Shown: positions 24,854 through 34,425, counted from the stretch's first letter. The stretch: 64,000 bases of DNA from JAMXLO01 sp963812505 (GCA_963812505.1 CAWEVM010000008.1:310001-374000), one strand, 5' to 3'. Numbers and translations are program-made. Notes: generated by a model not told the origin, from the letters alone.

Positions 24854-26254
24854 ATGCGTTACGTATCCACCCGCGGCCAGGCGCCGATCCGCGATTTTTC
24901 CGGCGTGCTGCTGGCCGGGCTGGCCGAGGACGGCGGGCTCTATGTTCCAGAATCCTGGCCGCATTATTCGGCCGCCGATTGGCGCGCGATGCGCGGCCTG
25001 CCGTACCACGCGTTAGCCGCGCGCCTGATCCAGCCGTTTGTCGGTGACTCGATCCCATCTGCCACTTTGGCGACGCTGTGCCGCGACGCGTATGCCGGCT
25101 TCGGCCATCCCGCCGTCGTGCCGCTTATCCAGCTCGACACAAGCCTGTTCGTGCAGGAGCTGTTTCACGGTCCGACGCTGTCCTTCAAGGACATGGCGCT
25201 CCAGCTTGTCGGCCGCCTGTTCGACCACGTACTTGCGGCCCGCGATGCACGGGTGATGATTGTCGGCGCCACCTCGGGTGACACTGGTTCGGCGGCCATC
25301 GAGGCCAGCGCCGGCCGCGACCGCGTCGATATCGCGTTCCTGCATCCGCACGACCGCATCAGCGATGTGCAGCGCCGGCAGATGACCACGGTCGCCGCGC
25401 CCAATGTCAGCAACATCGCGATCGAGGGCACGTTCGACGACTGCCAGGATCTGGTGAAGGCGATGTTTGCCGATGCGCCGTTCCGCCAGGAGCTGCATCT
25501 CTCGGCGATGAACTCGATCAACTGGGCGCGTATCGCCGCGCAGATTCCGTATTACGTCGCCGCGGCATTGGCGTTCGGTGCGCCGGATCGCGAAGTTGCG
25601 TTCAGCGTGCCGACAGGTAATTTTGGCAACGTCTTCGCGGCCTGGGCCGCGCGGCGGATGGGTCTGCCGGTGACGCGACTGATCGTCGGTTCCAATCGTA
25701 ACGATATACTGACGCGCTTCCTCGCCTCCAACGACATGTCGATCGTGACGGTTGCGCCGAGCCTGTCGCCCAGCATGGACATCCAGGTGAGCTCCAACTT
25801 CGAACGCCTGCTGTTCGAGTTGCTGGATCGCGATGCAGGCGCCACTGCCGACGCGATGACGGGGTTCCGCCGCACCGGGAAGATGGGGGTGCCAGACGCA
25901 GCCTGGCATCGTTGCCGCACAGTGTTCCATGGCTTCCGGCTGGACGATGCCGGAACCGAACGGGAGATCACACGGCTGCACGAGTTGACCGGGTACCTGG
26001 TCGACCCGCACACGGCTATCGGTGTCGCCGCTGCGGTGGCCAATCCGCCGGGTCATGGTGTGCCGACAATCGCTATGGCGACCGCGCATCCGGCCAAATT
26101 TCCCGACGCGGTCGAGCGTGCCACCGGCATGCGCCCTGCGCTGCCTCCGCGGCTTGCCGACCTGTTCGATCGTCCGGAGCGGTTCAGCGTGCTCCCGAAT
26201 GATCTGGCCGCGGTCGAGACTCAGGTGCGTGCGCTGGCGCGGCGCAACGCATGA
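24854..26254 (+). CDS. thrC: Threonine synthase
   Basis: The 466-residue PLP enzyme converts O-phosphohomoserine to threonine. The PLP lysine is K112 in TLSFKDMALQL, and the phosphate-binding loop is in GATSGDTGSAAIEA. The N-terminus MRYVSTRGQAPIRDFSGVLLAG and LAEDGGLYVPE are characteristic of the long (type I) threonine synthases. The ATG follows a 40-base gap. Its stop overlaps the start of the cyclodeaminase-like gene, so the two are probably co-translated. Confidence 0.95.
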   Translation: MRYVSTRGQAPIRDFSGVLLAGLAEDGGLYVPESWPHYSAADWRAMRGLPYHALAARLIQPFVGDSIPSATLATLCRDAYAGFGHPAVVPLIQLDTSLFVQELFHGPTLSFKDMALQLVGRLFDHVLAARDARVMIVGATSGDTGSAAIEASAGRDRVDIAFLHPHDRISDVQRRQMTTVAAPNVSNIAIEGTFDDCQDLVKAMFADAPFRQELHLSAMNSINWARIAAQIPYYVAAALAFGAPDREVAFSVPTGNFGNVFAAWAARRMGLPVTRLIVGSNRNDILTRFLASNDMSIVTVAPSLSPSMDIQVSSNFERLLFELLDRDAGATADAMTGFRRTGKMGVPDAAWHRCRTVFHGFRLDDAGTEREITRLHELTGYLVDPHTAIGVAAAVANPPGHGVPTIAMATAHPAKFPDAVERATGMRPALPPRLADLFDRPERFSVLPNDLAAVETQVRALARRNA

Positions 26255-27183
26255 AGATCCTCGACGCCGCGCAGACCGCCGCTGCGCTGCCGTTTGATCG
26301 GCTGATCCCTGTGCTGCGCGACGCATTCGTGTCCGGAGCCGAGGTGCCGCTGCGTCATCGCCACGACATCGCGCAATCCGATGGCACCACGGCGGCGCTG
26401 CTGCTGATGCCTGCTTGGCGCGCGAATGGTCTGGTTGGCGTGAAGGTGGTCTCGGTCTTTCCCGGCAATGGCGCGCGTGGCCTGCCTGCGGTGTCGGCAA
26501 GTTATCTCTTGTGCGATGGCGCGACCGGCCAGCATCTCGCACTGATCGACGGCGGCGAGATCACCCGCCGCCGCACTGCCGCCGCATCGGCGCTCGCCGG
26601 GTCCTTTCTCGCCCGCGAAGACGCGACATCGCTGCTGATCGTCGGCTCCGGCCATGTCGGTGGGCTGATGGCCGAGGCATACCGTCTGGTGCGGCCGATC
26701 GAGCGCGTGATGGTCTGGAACATCCGCCCACCCGGTGCCGAACGTCTTGCCGCGCGGCTTGGCGCTGAGTCGGTGACCGACCTCGCCGCGGCGGTGCAAC
26801 AGGCCGATATAGTTTCATGCGCAACCTTGTCGCATGAACCGCTTGTGCGCGGCGAATGGTTGCGGCCAGGAACGCATCTGGATCTGATCGGCGGCTTCAC
26901 GCCGGCGATGCGCGAGGCAGACGACGACGCGGTGCGGCGCTCTCGCGTGTTCATCGACACCGACGCTGCACTGGCCGAGGCGGGCGATCTGATCGATCCG
27001 ATCGCGCACGGTGTGCTGCGCCGTGAGGACATCGCGGGCAGCCTGTTCTCATTGTGCCGTGGCGAAGCGCCTGGACGGCGCGACCCGGCAGAGATCACGT
27101 TGTTCAAGTCGGTCGGCAGCGCGGTTGAGGACCTGGCGGCGGCAGGGTTGGCATTTGGGAGGCAGGCGGATGGGCAAGCTTGA
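26251..27183 (+). CDS. Ornithine cyclodeaminase / mu-crystallin family protein
   Basis: The 310-residue NAD(P)-binding protein has PAVSASYLLCDGATGQHLALIDGG around residue 75-100, TRRRTAAASALA, and a Rossmann motif VGSGHVGGLMAEA. The family includes ornithine cyclodeaminase, ketimine (pyrroline-2-carboxylate) reductases and opine or alanine dehydrogenases; the exact reaction cannot be read. Four-base overlap with thrC and a 14-base overlap with the SDR gene put it at the head of a catabolic cluster containing an opine-dehydrogenase-like gene. Confidence 0.8.
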   Translation: MKILDAAQTAAALPFDRLIPVLRDAFVSGAEVPLRHRHDIAQSDGTTAALLLMPAWRANGLVGVKVVSVFPGNGARGLPAVSASYLLCDGATGQHLALIDGGEITRRRTAAASALAGSFLAREDATSLLIVGSGHVGGLMAEAYRLVRPIERVMVWNIRPPGAERLAARLGAESVTDLAAAVQQADIVSCATLSHEPLVRGEWLRPGTHLDLIGGFTPAMREADDDAVRRSRVFIDTDAALAEAGDLIDPIAHGVLRREDIAGSLFSLCRGEAPGRRDPAEITLFKSVGSAVEDLAAAGLAFGRQADGQA

Positions 27184-27982
27184 CGGCAAGGTCGCGATCG
27201 TCACCGGAGCCGCGCGCGGTCTCGGCCGCGCCTATGCGCGACGGCTCGCGGGGCTCGGTGCCAAAGTCGCGGTGACCGATCTCAACCTGAAGTCGTTCGA
27301 GGAGTTCGAGACCGAGGCACAATCGATGACCGGCGAGAGCACCGTCGCGGAGATCAAGGCCGGCGGCGGCGACGCGATCGGCATCGAGGTCGATGTCTGC
27401 GATGAGAAGGCCGTCGCCGCAATGGTACAGCGCGTCTTCGCAGAATGGGGGCGTGTGGATGTGCTGGTCGCCAACGCCGGTGGGGGACGCGGGCGTCCGG
27501 TGGACACCAAGGCGAGCACGCTGGATCCCGCGTTGCTGAGCCTGGTGACCAGCATGAACCTGTTCGGCACGGTCTATTGCTGCAATGCCGTCGCGCCGAT
27601 CATGAAGCAGCAGCGAGCGGGGAAGATCGTCACGGTGAGTTCGGTGGCGGGTCTGTCACCTTCGTCGGACGGCGGCTATGCGCATTACGGCGCGGCGAAG
27701 GCGGCGATCGCGCACTACACGAAGTATCTTGCGCAGGATCTTGGGCCGTACGGCATCACCGCCAACTGCATCGCGCCAGGCACCATCACGACCGGACGCA
27801 TCATGGCGACGGTGATCCCCGGCAGCGCCAACGCAAATCGCGATCGGACGGAACAGGTCGCGTTGCGCCGGCTCGGCACGGTGGAGGACTGTGCCAAAGT
27901 GGTGGAGTTCCTGGTCACCGATCTCTCCGATTATGTGACCGGCACTGTCATCCCGATCGACGGCGGGTTGCTGAGATCCTGA
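27170..27982 (+). CDS. Short-chain dehydrogenase/reductase
   Basis: The 270-residue classical SDR has GAARGLGRAYA (cofactor glycine motif), NAG, catalytic S in VSSVAGLSPS, YAHYGAAKAA (Y-x-x-x-K) and ends PIDGGLLRS. The aspartate at the end of beta-2 (VTDLN) favours NAD(H). It oxidises or reduces an unidentified alcohol/ketone. ATG 27170 with GGGAGGC upstream is chosen over a frame opening at 27011. Confidence 0.88.
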   Translation: MGKLDGKVAIVTGAARGLGRAYARRLAGLGAKVAVTDLNLKSFEEFETEAQSMTGESTVAEIKAGGGDAIGIEVDVCDEKAVAAMVQRVFAEWGRVDVLVANAGGGRGRPVDTKASTLDPALLSLVTSMNLFGTVYCCNAVAPIMKQQRAGKIVTVSSVAGLSPSSDGGYAHYGAAKAAIAHYTKYLAQDLGPYGITANCIAPGTITTGRIMATVIPGSANANRDRTEQVALRRLGTVEDCAKVVEFLVTDLSDYVTGTVIPIDGGLLRS

Positions 27983-28062
27983 ACCCTCACCGCGCGGGCG
28001 TTGCTTGACCCAGACCGCTTCGCCGCTACGCTCGCTGGTAATGACAACCGGGAGGTGTCGCC

Positions 28063-29211
28063 ATGAGCCTCAGTCTGGACGGAGTCCGCGTGCTGGAATT
28101 GGCACGCTATCAGGCGGGCCCACGCGGTGGGATGATCTTGTCCGATCTCGGCGCCGAGGTGATCAAGGTAGAACGAATGGGCGGCGAAGAGACGCGCAAG
28201 CACGCGCCGATGGTGCGTGGCCAGAGCATCTATTTCACCGTGTACAACCGCGGCAAGAAGAGCATCTGCCTCGATATGCGCACTCCGCGCGGCAAGGAGA
28301 TCTTTGCTGATCTGGTAAAGACAGCGGATATCGTGCTGGAAAACTTCAGGCCTGGCACGATGAAGGCCATGGGGTTCGAATACGAAAAGCTGCGCGCGCT
28401 GAATTCCGGCATCATCCTGGTGTCCGTGTCGGGCTTCGGGCAATACGGCCCCTACACCGACCGGCCCGCATTCGATCCGCTCGGTCAGGCGATGAGCGGG
28501 TTGATGTCGCTGACCGGCCAGCCGGTCGGCCAGCCGCTCGGAACCGCATCATCCGTTGTGGATCGCTATACCGCGCTGCACGCCACGATCGGCGCGCTTG
28601 CCGCACTGCGACATCGCGATCGCACGGGCGAGGGGCAACTTGTCGATGTGTGCCTGCTCGATTCAGCGCTGACGATGGTGGAGATACCGACATCGTACTA
28701 TCTGGCCACCGGCGAGGAAGGCGGCGAAGGCGGCCGGCCGCCGTATCGCGCGAAGGATGGCTACGTCGTGATCTCGGCCGGCGGTCGCGAGATGGCGGGA
28801 CGGTTGTCGCAATTGGTTTCGGGTGGAAGCTCAAGCGGTGCCGAACCGATCACCGCCGGCCAGGGCAGTGGCGATGCGCGCAAGGCATTGGAGGCGTGGT
28901 GCGCCGAGCGACCGGTGGAGACGATCTGCTCGGCGTTGATGGAAATCGGCGTCCCGGTGGCACCGGTGCGCACGATCCCCGAGGTCGCGAAGGATCCGCA
29001 TCTCTGGGAACGCGAGATGCTGGTGAAGATGGAGGACGCGGTCGCAGGCGAGCTCTACGTGCCAGGTGTGACGGTGAAGATGTCAAAGACGCCAGGCCAT
29101 GTCGGTCCTGTGCCGACGCCGGGACAACACACCGACGAAGTGCTAGAGCGACTGCTGGGCTATGACCGCGATACGCTCGGTGAACTGCGTCAGGCCCGCG
29201 TGATCGCATGA
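28063..29211 (+). CDS. Family III (CaiB/BaiF) acyl-CoA transferase
   Basis: The 382-residue protein has LDGVRVLELARYQAGPRGGMIL, the N-terminal CaiB fold, and D-L-G-A-E-V-I-K-V-E. The catalytic aspartate expected in this family could be in VDVCLLDSAL. These enzymes move CoA between carboxylic acids, activating a substrate for catabolism. It is about 20-40 residues shorter than many members. It starts 80 bases after the SDR and overlaps the next gene by four bases (ATGA), so the two products probably act in one pathway. Confidence 0.88.
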   Translation: MSLSLDGVRVLELARYQAGPRGGMILSDLGAEVIKVERMGGEETRKHAPMVRGQSIYFTVYNRGKKSICLDMRTPRGKEIFADLVKTADIVLENFRPGTMKAMGFEYEKLRALNSGIILVSVSGFGQYGPYTDRPAFDPLGQAMSGLMSLTGQPVGQPLGTASSVVDRYTALHATIGALAALRHRDRTGEGQLVDVCLLDSALTMVEIPTSYYLATGEEGGEGGRPPYRAKDGYVVISAGGREMAGRLSQLVSGGSSSGAEPITAGQGSGDARKALEAWCAERPVETICSALMEIGVPVAPVRTIPEVAKDPHLWEREMLVKMEDAVAGELYVPGVTVKMSKTPGHVGPVPTPGQHTDEVLERLLGYDRDTLGELRQARVIA

Positions 29212-30299
29212 CAACGGTTGCGATCATCGGTGCCGGCATCGGCGGCGTCTATCTGGTTGCCGAGATGGGTCTGGCCGGGCATCGGCTGCGGCTGCACGAT
29301 CTGGACGACACGCGGCTCGCTGATATCCGTGCGCGTGGCGGTGTCGATGTGGAACCCGGCGGCCTCGCAGCCATCGAGTATGCGACGACGGACCTTGCGC
29401 AGGCTGTCGATGGCGCCGAGATCATCATCGTGGTCACCGGCGGCAACGCGCAGGAGGCGGTGGCGCGGTCGCTCGTGCCGTTGCTGTGCGATGGCCAGAT
29501 CATCCTGCTGATCCAGGGCAACACCGGCGGTGCGCTGGTTGTGCGTCGTGCGCTGGGTGTGGCGGGCTGCCGCGCGGATGTCGATGTCGCCGAGATGGAC
29601 AACTATCCGTTCTCCAACTGGCGGCTGTCGCCGACGCGGATTAGGCCGATCGTGAAGAAGCGCTGGCTGCAGATCGCGTCGTTCCCCGGCAATCGCATTG
29701 CCTCGGTCTTCTCGCGCCTGGAGCCCTTGTTTCCCCATGCTGTGGCCGCACCGAGTGTGATCCACACCGGCTTCACCAACGCGAACGCGATGCTGCATGT
29801 GGCGAATTGCATCGGCAATGCTGGCAAGATCGATCGAGGCGAGACCTACAGGTTCTACGCCGAGGGTGTGACGCCATCGGTCGCTCGGCTTTACCAGGCG
29901 ATCAACGCCGAACGCGTTGCGGTGGCTGCGGCGCTCGGCTCCTCGGTGCCGACGCTGGAGGATTGGTTCGATCGCGTCTACGGCGTGCGCGGCGCGGACC
30001 TGGTGGAGAGCTGTCAGTTGCTCACCATCAACAGCGACGGCCCGTATCAGGCGACGGGGACACCGAAGTCGTTCGACCACAAATACATCACCGAGGACGT
30101 GCCGGTCGGGCTGATCCCGATGAGCGCACTCGGTGCCGTGGCCGGCGTGCCGACGCCGACGATCGATGCGCTGGTCAGACTTGCGCAGGCGATGACAGGC
30201 AAAGACTTCGCGGCCGAGGCGCGGACGCTCGATCGCATGGGTCTTGCCGGCATGGATGCGTCGAAGATCAGGCGCTTCGTAGATACGGGAGCCGCGTAG
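29208..30299 (+). CDS. NAD/NADP octopine/nopaline dehydrogenase family protein
   Basis: The 363-residue two-domain dehydrogenase begins VAIIGAGIGGVYLVAEMGLAG, a Rossmann dinucleotide site. The C-terminal opine-dehydrogenase-like helical domain contains VIHTGFTNANAMLHV and a catalytic-type histidine. Family members form or oxidise opines (N-carboxyalkyl amino acids). With the nearby cyclodeaminase-like protein and ABC transporters it hints at breakdown of an opine-like secondary amine, but ketopantoate-reductase-like activity is possible. It is coupled to the CoA transferase and abuts the next gene. Confidence 0.8.
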   Translation: MTTVAIIGAGIGGVYLVAEMGLAGHRLRLHDLDDTRLADIRARGGVDVEPGGLAAIEYATTDLAQAVDGAEIIIVVTGGNAQEAVARSLVPLLCDGQIILLIQGNTGGALVVRRALGVAGCRADVDVAEMDNYPFSNWRLSPTRIRPIVKKRWLQIASFPGNRIASVFSRLEPLFPHAVAAPSVIHTGFTNANAMLHVANCIGNAGKIDRGETYRFYAEGVTPSVARLYQAINAERVAVAAALGSSVPTLEDWFDRVYGVRGADLVESCQLLTINSDGPYQATGTPKSFDHKYITEDVPVGLIPMSALGAVAGVPTPTIDALVRLAQAMTGKDFAAEARTLDRMGLAGMDASKIRRFVDTGAA

Positions 30300-31415
30300 A
30301 TGCTGTTCAGTTGCCTGCCTTCCGATGCACGCATCCCCGGCCGGTTTCCCGGGCCGCCGCATCCGCGCGGCAAGCACTTCACCGTCGACATCCATTGCCA
30401 CGTACTGACCGAAGCGGCCGAAGCAATGTTCCGTGCGTCGGGCGCCGTCGATCGCCGGCCGCGCGAAGTGTTCGCCAATGCGCGCACGCGCGAGGTCAAC
30501 CAGCAGCAGGTGGAACGGACGCGCGTGCAGTTCACTTCGGTGGAGAAGCGGCTGTCCGACATGGACGTTATGGGTATCGACATCCAGGCGCTCACGCCCG
30601 CGCCCAACCAGACCTATTACGACACGCCGCCCGACCTCGGCATCGCCACGGCTCGCGCGATCAACGACAACATCGCCGACATCGTGGCACGCCACCCGGA
30701 TCGTTTCGTCGGTCTTGGCACGGTGCCGTTTCAGGCGCCGGAACTCGCGGTTGACGAGCTAACACGACTGCATCGATCGCTTGGGCTGCGCGGAATCGAA
30801 ATCGCCACCAACGTCGCCGGCGAGGACCTGTCCGCCGACCGATTCCGCAAGATCTTCGCCAAAGCAGAGGAACTCGGGCTGACCATCTTCATGCATCCCA
30901 CCGGATTCACCGAGGCGCGGCGCTTTGGCGATCATTACTTCACCAATGTGATCGGCAATCCGTTGGATACGACGGTGGCGGTGCATCACCTGATCTTCGG
31001 CGGTGTGCTGGAGCAATGTCCGAAGTTGAAGCTGGTGCTGGCGCATGGCGGCGGGTATCTACCGGCCTATTCGGGCCGCATTGACCATGCCGCGAGTGCG
31101 CGCCCTGATTGCTGCGAGCAGATCCAGGCGATGCCGACAGCGTATCTCAAGCGGCTATATTTCGATTCGCTGGTGTATACACATCCGCAGCTGGAATACC
31201 TGGTCCGGCAGTATGGCGCAGACCGCGTACTGATGGGCACCGATTACCCGGCCGACATGGGCGAGATCGATCCGGTCGGTTTCATCGAAGGTGCTGCGGG
31301 TCTAAGCGCTGAGGAACGCGCGGCGATCCTTGGTCTCAACGCCGCGCGACTGCTGGGAATTGCGGTACAGTCAGACGTGACCGAGATTGCTTCGTCGCTG
31401 CGCTCCTCGCAATGA
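30300..31415 (+). CDS. Amidohydrolase family protein (ACMSD-like)
   Basis: The 371-residue TIM-barrel metalloenzyme has the first metal motif as HCH in VDIHCHVLTEAAE, a later histidine in FMHPTG, VLAHGGGYLPAYSGR, and the final aspartate in GTDYPADMG. This is the aminocarboxymuconate-semialdehyde decarboxylase (amidohydrolase 2) branch, which decarboxylates or hydrolyses ring-cleavage products. Its ATG directly follows the previous stop. The last dozen residues (DVTEIASSLRSSQ) come from a dispersed repeat that supplies the stop codon, so the native C-terminus was probably changed. Confidence 0.85.
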   Translation: MLFSCLPSDARIPGRFPGPPHPRGKHFTVDIHCHVLTEAAEAMFRASGAVDRRPREVFANARTREVNQQQVERTRVQFTSVEKRLSDMDVMGIDIQALTPAPNQTYYDTPPDLGIATARAINDNIADIVARHPDRFVGLGTVPFQAPELAVDELTRLHRSLGLRGIEIATNVAGEDLSADRFRKIFAKAEELGLTIFMHPTGFTEARRFGDHYFTNVIGNPLDTTVAVHHLIFGGVLEQCPKLKLVLAHGGGYLPAYSGRIDHAASARPDCCEQIQAMPTAYLKRLYFDSLVYTHPQLEYLVRQYGADRVLMGTDYPADMGEIDPVGFIEGAAGLSAEERAAILGLNAARLLGIAVQSDVTEIASSLRSSQ

Positions 31416-31416
31416 C
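31377..31416 (-). repeat. Dispersed palindromic repeat (GTCATTGCGAG type), copy 1
   Basis: On the minus strand this 40-base element begins GTCATTGCGAGGAGCGCAGC and ends AAGCAATCTCGGTCAC, a familiar intergenic repeat whose translation gives the tell-tale CHCEERSDEAI. A second, degenerate copy lies at 48021 in the opposite orientation. It overlaps the 3' end of the ACMSD-like gene. Confidence 0.8.
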
Positions 31417-31427
31417 ATGCGGCGGCG

Positions 31428-32687
31428 TCAGTTGCTGAACCCCATCGCCTCGTCATAGGCACGCCGCACCGCCTCGGGCTGCCCGACGAGAAACGGAAAC
31501 TCGCGGCGGGGCGCGATGCCTGGACGCTCCCGCTCGATCTCGTCGCGCGTCAGGCCTTCGACGAACTGCTTGCGGCCGATGATCGGCAGGGTGATGCAGC
31601 GGTTCACCTCGGGATCGCGCACGATCGCCGTCGGCTCGCCGCCAGCCGCGACTGTCTCGAGGTCCCGAAAGAAGCGCTGGCGCATCATGATGATGCCGCG
31701 GTCGCTACGCCCCAGGTGTTCGCGCTTTCGGTCGGTGATCGCTCCCTGCCCGACCCAGCCAACGAAATCCTGGTTCATGATGTGGCTGGTGATCCAACGC
31801 CCGGTCTTCTCATCGACGATTGGCGAATACCAGTAAGGGATGCTGTTCTGGACGTAGGGTTCGCGATCCTTCGGCACCCGTGTGAAGAACCAGCCGACGC
31901 TCAGCGTGTTCGTATCGTCAATCGGCACGCGCCACTCGAAGTGATTGCCTGTGAACAGCGCATTCGGCCACAGGCAGACCCGGCCGACCGTCCATAGCTG
32001 GCTGGTCTCGTCTGAGTCCTCGCGCACGCGACGGTAGACCAGCCCATAGTCGAACTCATCGAATGCCAGCTTGAGATGGCGTGGCGCATAGGGACCGTTG
32101 CGCCCCGCCAGCCGGCTGCCCCAGTTGTCGTGCATCCACTCGAAATGCACTGGGTCGATCGAGTTCTCCTGGCACTGGAACCAATTGCAGGGCACCGTCG
32201 AGAACACGATCTGCACAAAACCGTTGCCCCAGCAGAAGGGTTCCCAGTTCGGCACCAGCGGCGCAGGCTCCGGCCCGAGATACGCCCATAGCAATCCCGC
32301 CTTTGCCTCGACACGATACGCACGGATGCGGATCTGATCGCGGAAACGAATTTCCGGCGCGTCAGCGTCCTCGAACGGCTGCTCGCGACAGGCGCCGGTC
32401 GCGTCGAACATCCAGCCATGATAGTTGCACCGCAGACCGCACTGTTCGACGATGCCGTAGCTGAGATCAGCGCTGCGGTGCGGGCAGTGACGTTCCAGCA
32501 GACCGTAGTTGCCCGAAAGATCCTTGTACAGCACAAGATCTTCCCCAAACAGCCGCACTGCCTTGGTCGGGTTGTCCTCCAGTTCGGCGACCGCCGCGAT
32601 CGGCTGCCAATAGCGGCGCAACAGCGAACCCATCTTCGTGCCGGGGCTGACCTCGGTCAGCTGCCGGTTGCGTTCGTCGCTCAACAT
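31428..32687 (-). CDS. Rieske non-haem iron oxygenase
   Basis: The 419-residue protein has a Rieske [2Fe-2S] site, C68-P-H70 and C87-N-Y-H90, and a mononuclear iron site in ENSIDPVHFEWMH (D178, H181, H186), the layout of aromatic ring-hydroxylating or O-demethylating oxygenase alpha subunits. No reductase or ferredoxin gene is adjacent. The start codon overlaps the stop of the NHL gene (ATGA), so they form an operon with the hydrolase further upstream. The substrate is unknown; an aromatic or N-/O-methylated compound is the family expectation. Confidence 0.9.
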   Translation of the reverse strand: MLSDERNRQLTEVSPGTKMGSLLRRYWQPIAAVAELEDNPTKAVRLFGEDLVLYKDLSGNYGLLERHCPHRSADLSYGIVEQCGLRCNYHGWMFDATGACREQPFEDADAPEIRFRDQIRIRAYRVEAKAGLLWAYLGPEPAPLVPNWEPFCWGNGFVQIVFSTVPCNWFQCQENSIDPVHFEWMHDNWGSRLAGRNGPYAPRHLKLAFDEFDYGLVYRRVREDSDETSQLWTVGRVCLWPNALFTGNHFEWRVPIDDTNTLSVGWFFTRVPKDREPYVQNSIPYWYSPIVDEKTGRWITSHIMNQDFVGWVGQGAITDRKREHLGRSDRGIIMMRQRFFRDLETVAAGGEPTAIVRDPEVNRCITLPIIGRKQFVEGLTRDEIERERPGIAPRREFPFLVGQPEAVRRAYDEAMGFSN

Positions 32688-33643
32688 CAGACGAGCTTCA
32701 CCAGCTTCTGCATGCAGCGGATATCCTGCTCCGGTGCGATCGGCGTGCCGCGATTGCGCATAGCGGTGCGCGCCACCTCGCCCACGTAGATATCGCCGCG
32801 CGAGTCGATAGCCACACCATGCGGCGCAATGAACTGGCTCGCGCGCTCGCGTGTTGCGTCGCCGAGACGCGCGATCGGCTTGCCCTCGTGTGTCACGATC
32901 GAGACGCGCGGACCGATGCCGGGCGACTTGGCGTTCACCGCCATGCCCGGTCCGCTCTCGCCGATATAGGCAATCGGATTGCGCCCACGCGTCATGCACA
33001 GCCCACACGGTCGATGCAGGTTGTTCCACTGCGCGTGGTACTTGCCCTTGCCGTCAAATACCTGCACGCGATGATTCTCACGATCAGCCACGTATATCCA
33101 TCCGTCCTCATCGCAGCATATGTTGTGCACGACGTTGAAGGCGCCCGGATCGGTGCCCGGCTCGCCCCAGGAGAACTGCAGTTTGCCGTTCGGCGAGTAT
33201 TTGTGCACGCGGGCGTTGCCGTAGCCGTCGGCGACGTAGAGGTCGCCTTCGGGCGACAGCGCGGTGTGCGTGCAGCGGTTGAACGGATCGCCGCCGTACA
33301 TCGGTGCCGGTTCGCCGGGCACGCCGATCTCAAGCAGCAGTTTGCCCTCGAGTGTCAGCCGCCGCACCGTGTGGTCGCCGTCGTCGGTGCAGTAGATCGT
33401 GTCGTCAGGTGCCAGGTGCACACCGTGCGGGCGCCTGAACAGACCTTCGCCCCAGGAACGTAGGAAATTCCCGTCGCGATCGAATACCATCATCGGATGT
33501 TCGCTGCGGGCGAAGACGTAGACATTGTCCTTGCTGTCCACGCCCACCGCGGCGACTTCGCCGTAGTGCCAGCCGTCAGGTAACTTGCCCCAGTTCTCGA
33601 TCACCTCGTAGCGGTGCTCGCCGGAACCGACGATGATTGCCAT
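32687..33643 (-). CDS. NHL-repeat beta-propeller protein
   Basis: The 318-residue protein consists of about six NHL blades, each with a pattern like GVHLAPDDTIYCTDDGDHTV or GWIYVADRENHRVQVFDGKG. The closest known folds are peptidyl-alpha-hydroxyglycine alpha-amidating lyase and SMP-30-like lactonases. No signal peptide is visible, so it seems cytosolic. Strong GGGAGGAGGAGG precedes the ATG. It is translationally coupled to the Rieske oxygenase, and proteins of this type recur beside such oxygenases; its enzymatic role is unproven. Confidence 0.8.
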   Translation of the reverse strand: MAIIVGSGEHRYEVIENWGKLPDGWHYGEVAAVGVDSKDNVYVFARSEHPMMVFDRDGNFLRSWGEGLFRRPHGVHLAPDDTIYCTDDGDHTVRRLTLEGKLLLEIGVPGEPAPMYGGDPFNRCTHTALSPEGDLYVADGYGNARVHKYSPNGKLQFSWGEPGTDPGAFNVVHNICCDEDGWIYVADRENHRVQVFDGKGKYHAQWNNLHRPCGLCMTRGRNPIAYIGESGPGMAVNAKSPGIGPRVSIVTHEGKPIARLGDATRERASQFIAPHGVAIDSRGDIYVGEVARTAMRNRGTPIAPEQDIRCMQKLVKLV

Positions 33644-33660
33644 GGCTGCCTCCTCCTCCC

Positions 33661-34425
33661 TTATGCTGCCTTGCGTGTCTCCTTCGGCGTGTTCCGGTCG
33701 AGGAACGCCAGCACGCGGCGCGACTGCTCACCCAGATGTTCGGGACCGCGCCAGTCTTCCAGCACTTCGATGCCTGGCAGGAGCTGCGCAAGTTCCGCCG
33801 ACGTCACGGCGGGATGCGGCTTGTCGATGCCTGGCAGCAGAAAGGTCGGCACTCTGCATCGGCGGCAGAATTCACGGCTGACGCAGAACACGAACTCGCC
33901 GCCCCACATGTTCCTGCCGAACGCAGCGATCTTCGCATCGTCGAGCTGCGGGCGTTCGGTCTTCTGCTCCTTGGCCCACTCCGCGAAACTCTCAGGGAAG
34001 TACTCCGGATGATCAGGATGCAGGCCGATCGGATTCTGCAGCACCGCGGCAGTGACGCGCTCGGGTGCGATCTCGCAAAGCTTCAGGCAAAAGCTGCCGC
34101 CGATGCAGCCGCCCAGCGTATGGAACCGGCGGAAGCCGAGATGATCCATCAGCGCAAGATGGTCGGCAGCGTAGGTGTTCCAACCATGGTTGGCCTCGAT
34201 AGCAGTGCGCGAACGTCCTGCGTTGCGCTGGTCCATCGCGATGACGCGATAGCTGCCGGCGAGCGACTGCGTCCAGTCACTCCATGGCCGCGGCGGGCCG
34301 TCGACGGGATCGTGCCACATCTCGGCGCGTGAGCGCATGCCGCCTGGCGCGAACAGCAGGATGGGATACCCCTGGCCGTATTCCTCGTAATAGATCTCGC
34401 CGTCCGGGCGCCTCAGCACGGGCAT
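33661..34425 (-). CDS. Alpha/beta hydrolase with cysteine at the nucleophile position
   Basis: The 254-residue alpha/beta hydrolase has GQGYPILLFAPGG (oxyanion region), and the nucleophile elbow reads LGGCIGGSF with C107 instead of serine, as in dienelactone hydrolases. The C-terminal histidine is probably that in GPEHLGEQ. It lies 17 bases upstream of the NHL gene, so hydrolase, NHL protein and Rieske oxygenase form one operon. Likely acts on an ester, lactone or ring-fission product. AGAGGGG lies before the start. Confidence 0.82.
   Translation of the reverse strand: MPVLRRPDGEIYYEEYGQGYPILLFAPGGMRSRAEMWHDPVDGPPRPWSDWTQSLAGSYRVIAMDQRNAGRSRTAIEANHGWNTYAADHLALMDHLGFRRFHTLGGCIGGSFCLKLCEIAPERVTAAVLQNPIGLHPDHPEYFPESFAEWAKEQKTERPQLDDAKIAAFGRNMWGGEFVFCVSREFCRRCRVPTFLLPGIDKPHPAVTSAELAQLLPGIEVLEDWRGPEHLGEQSRRVLAFLDRNTPKETRKAA

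Noticed and set aside
29190..30695. Minus-strand 501-codon frame opposite the opine-dehydrogenase-like gene
   Set aside because: Shadow composition; the plus-strand genes have clear start-stop coupling and family motifs.
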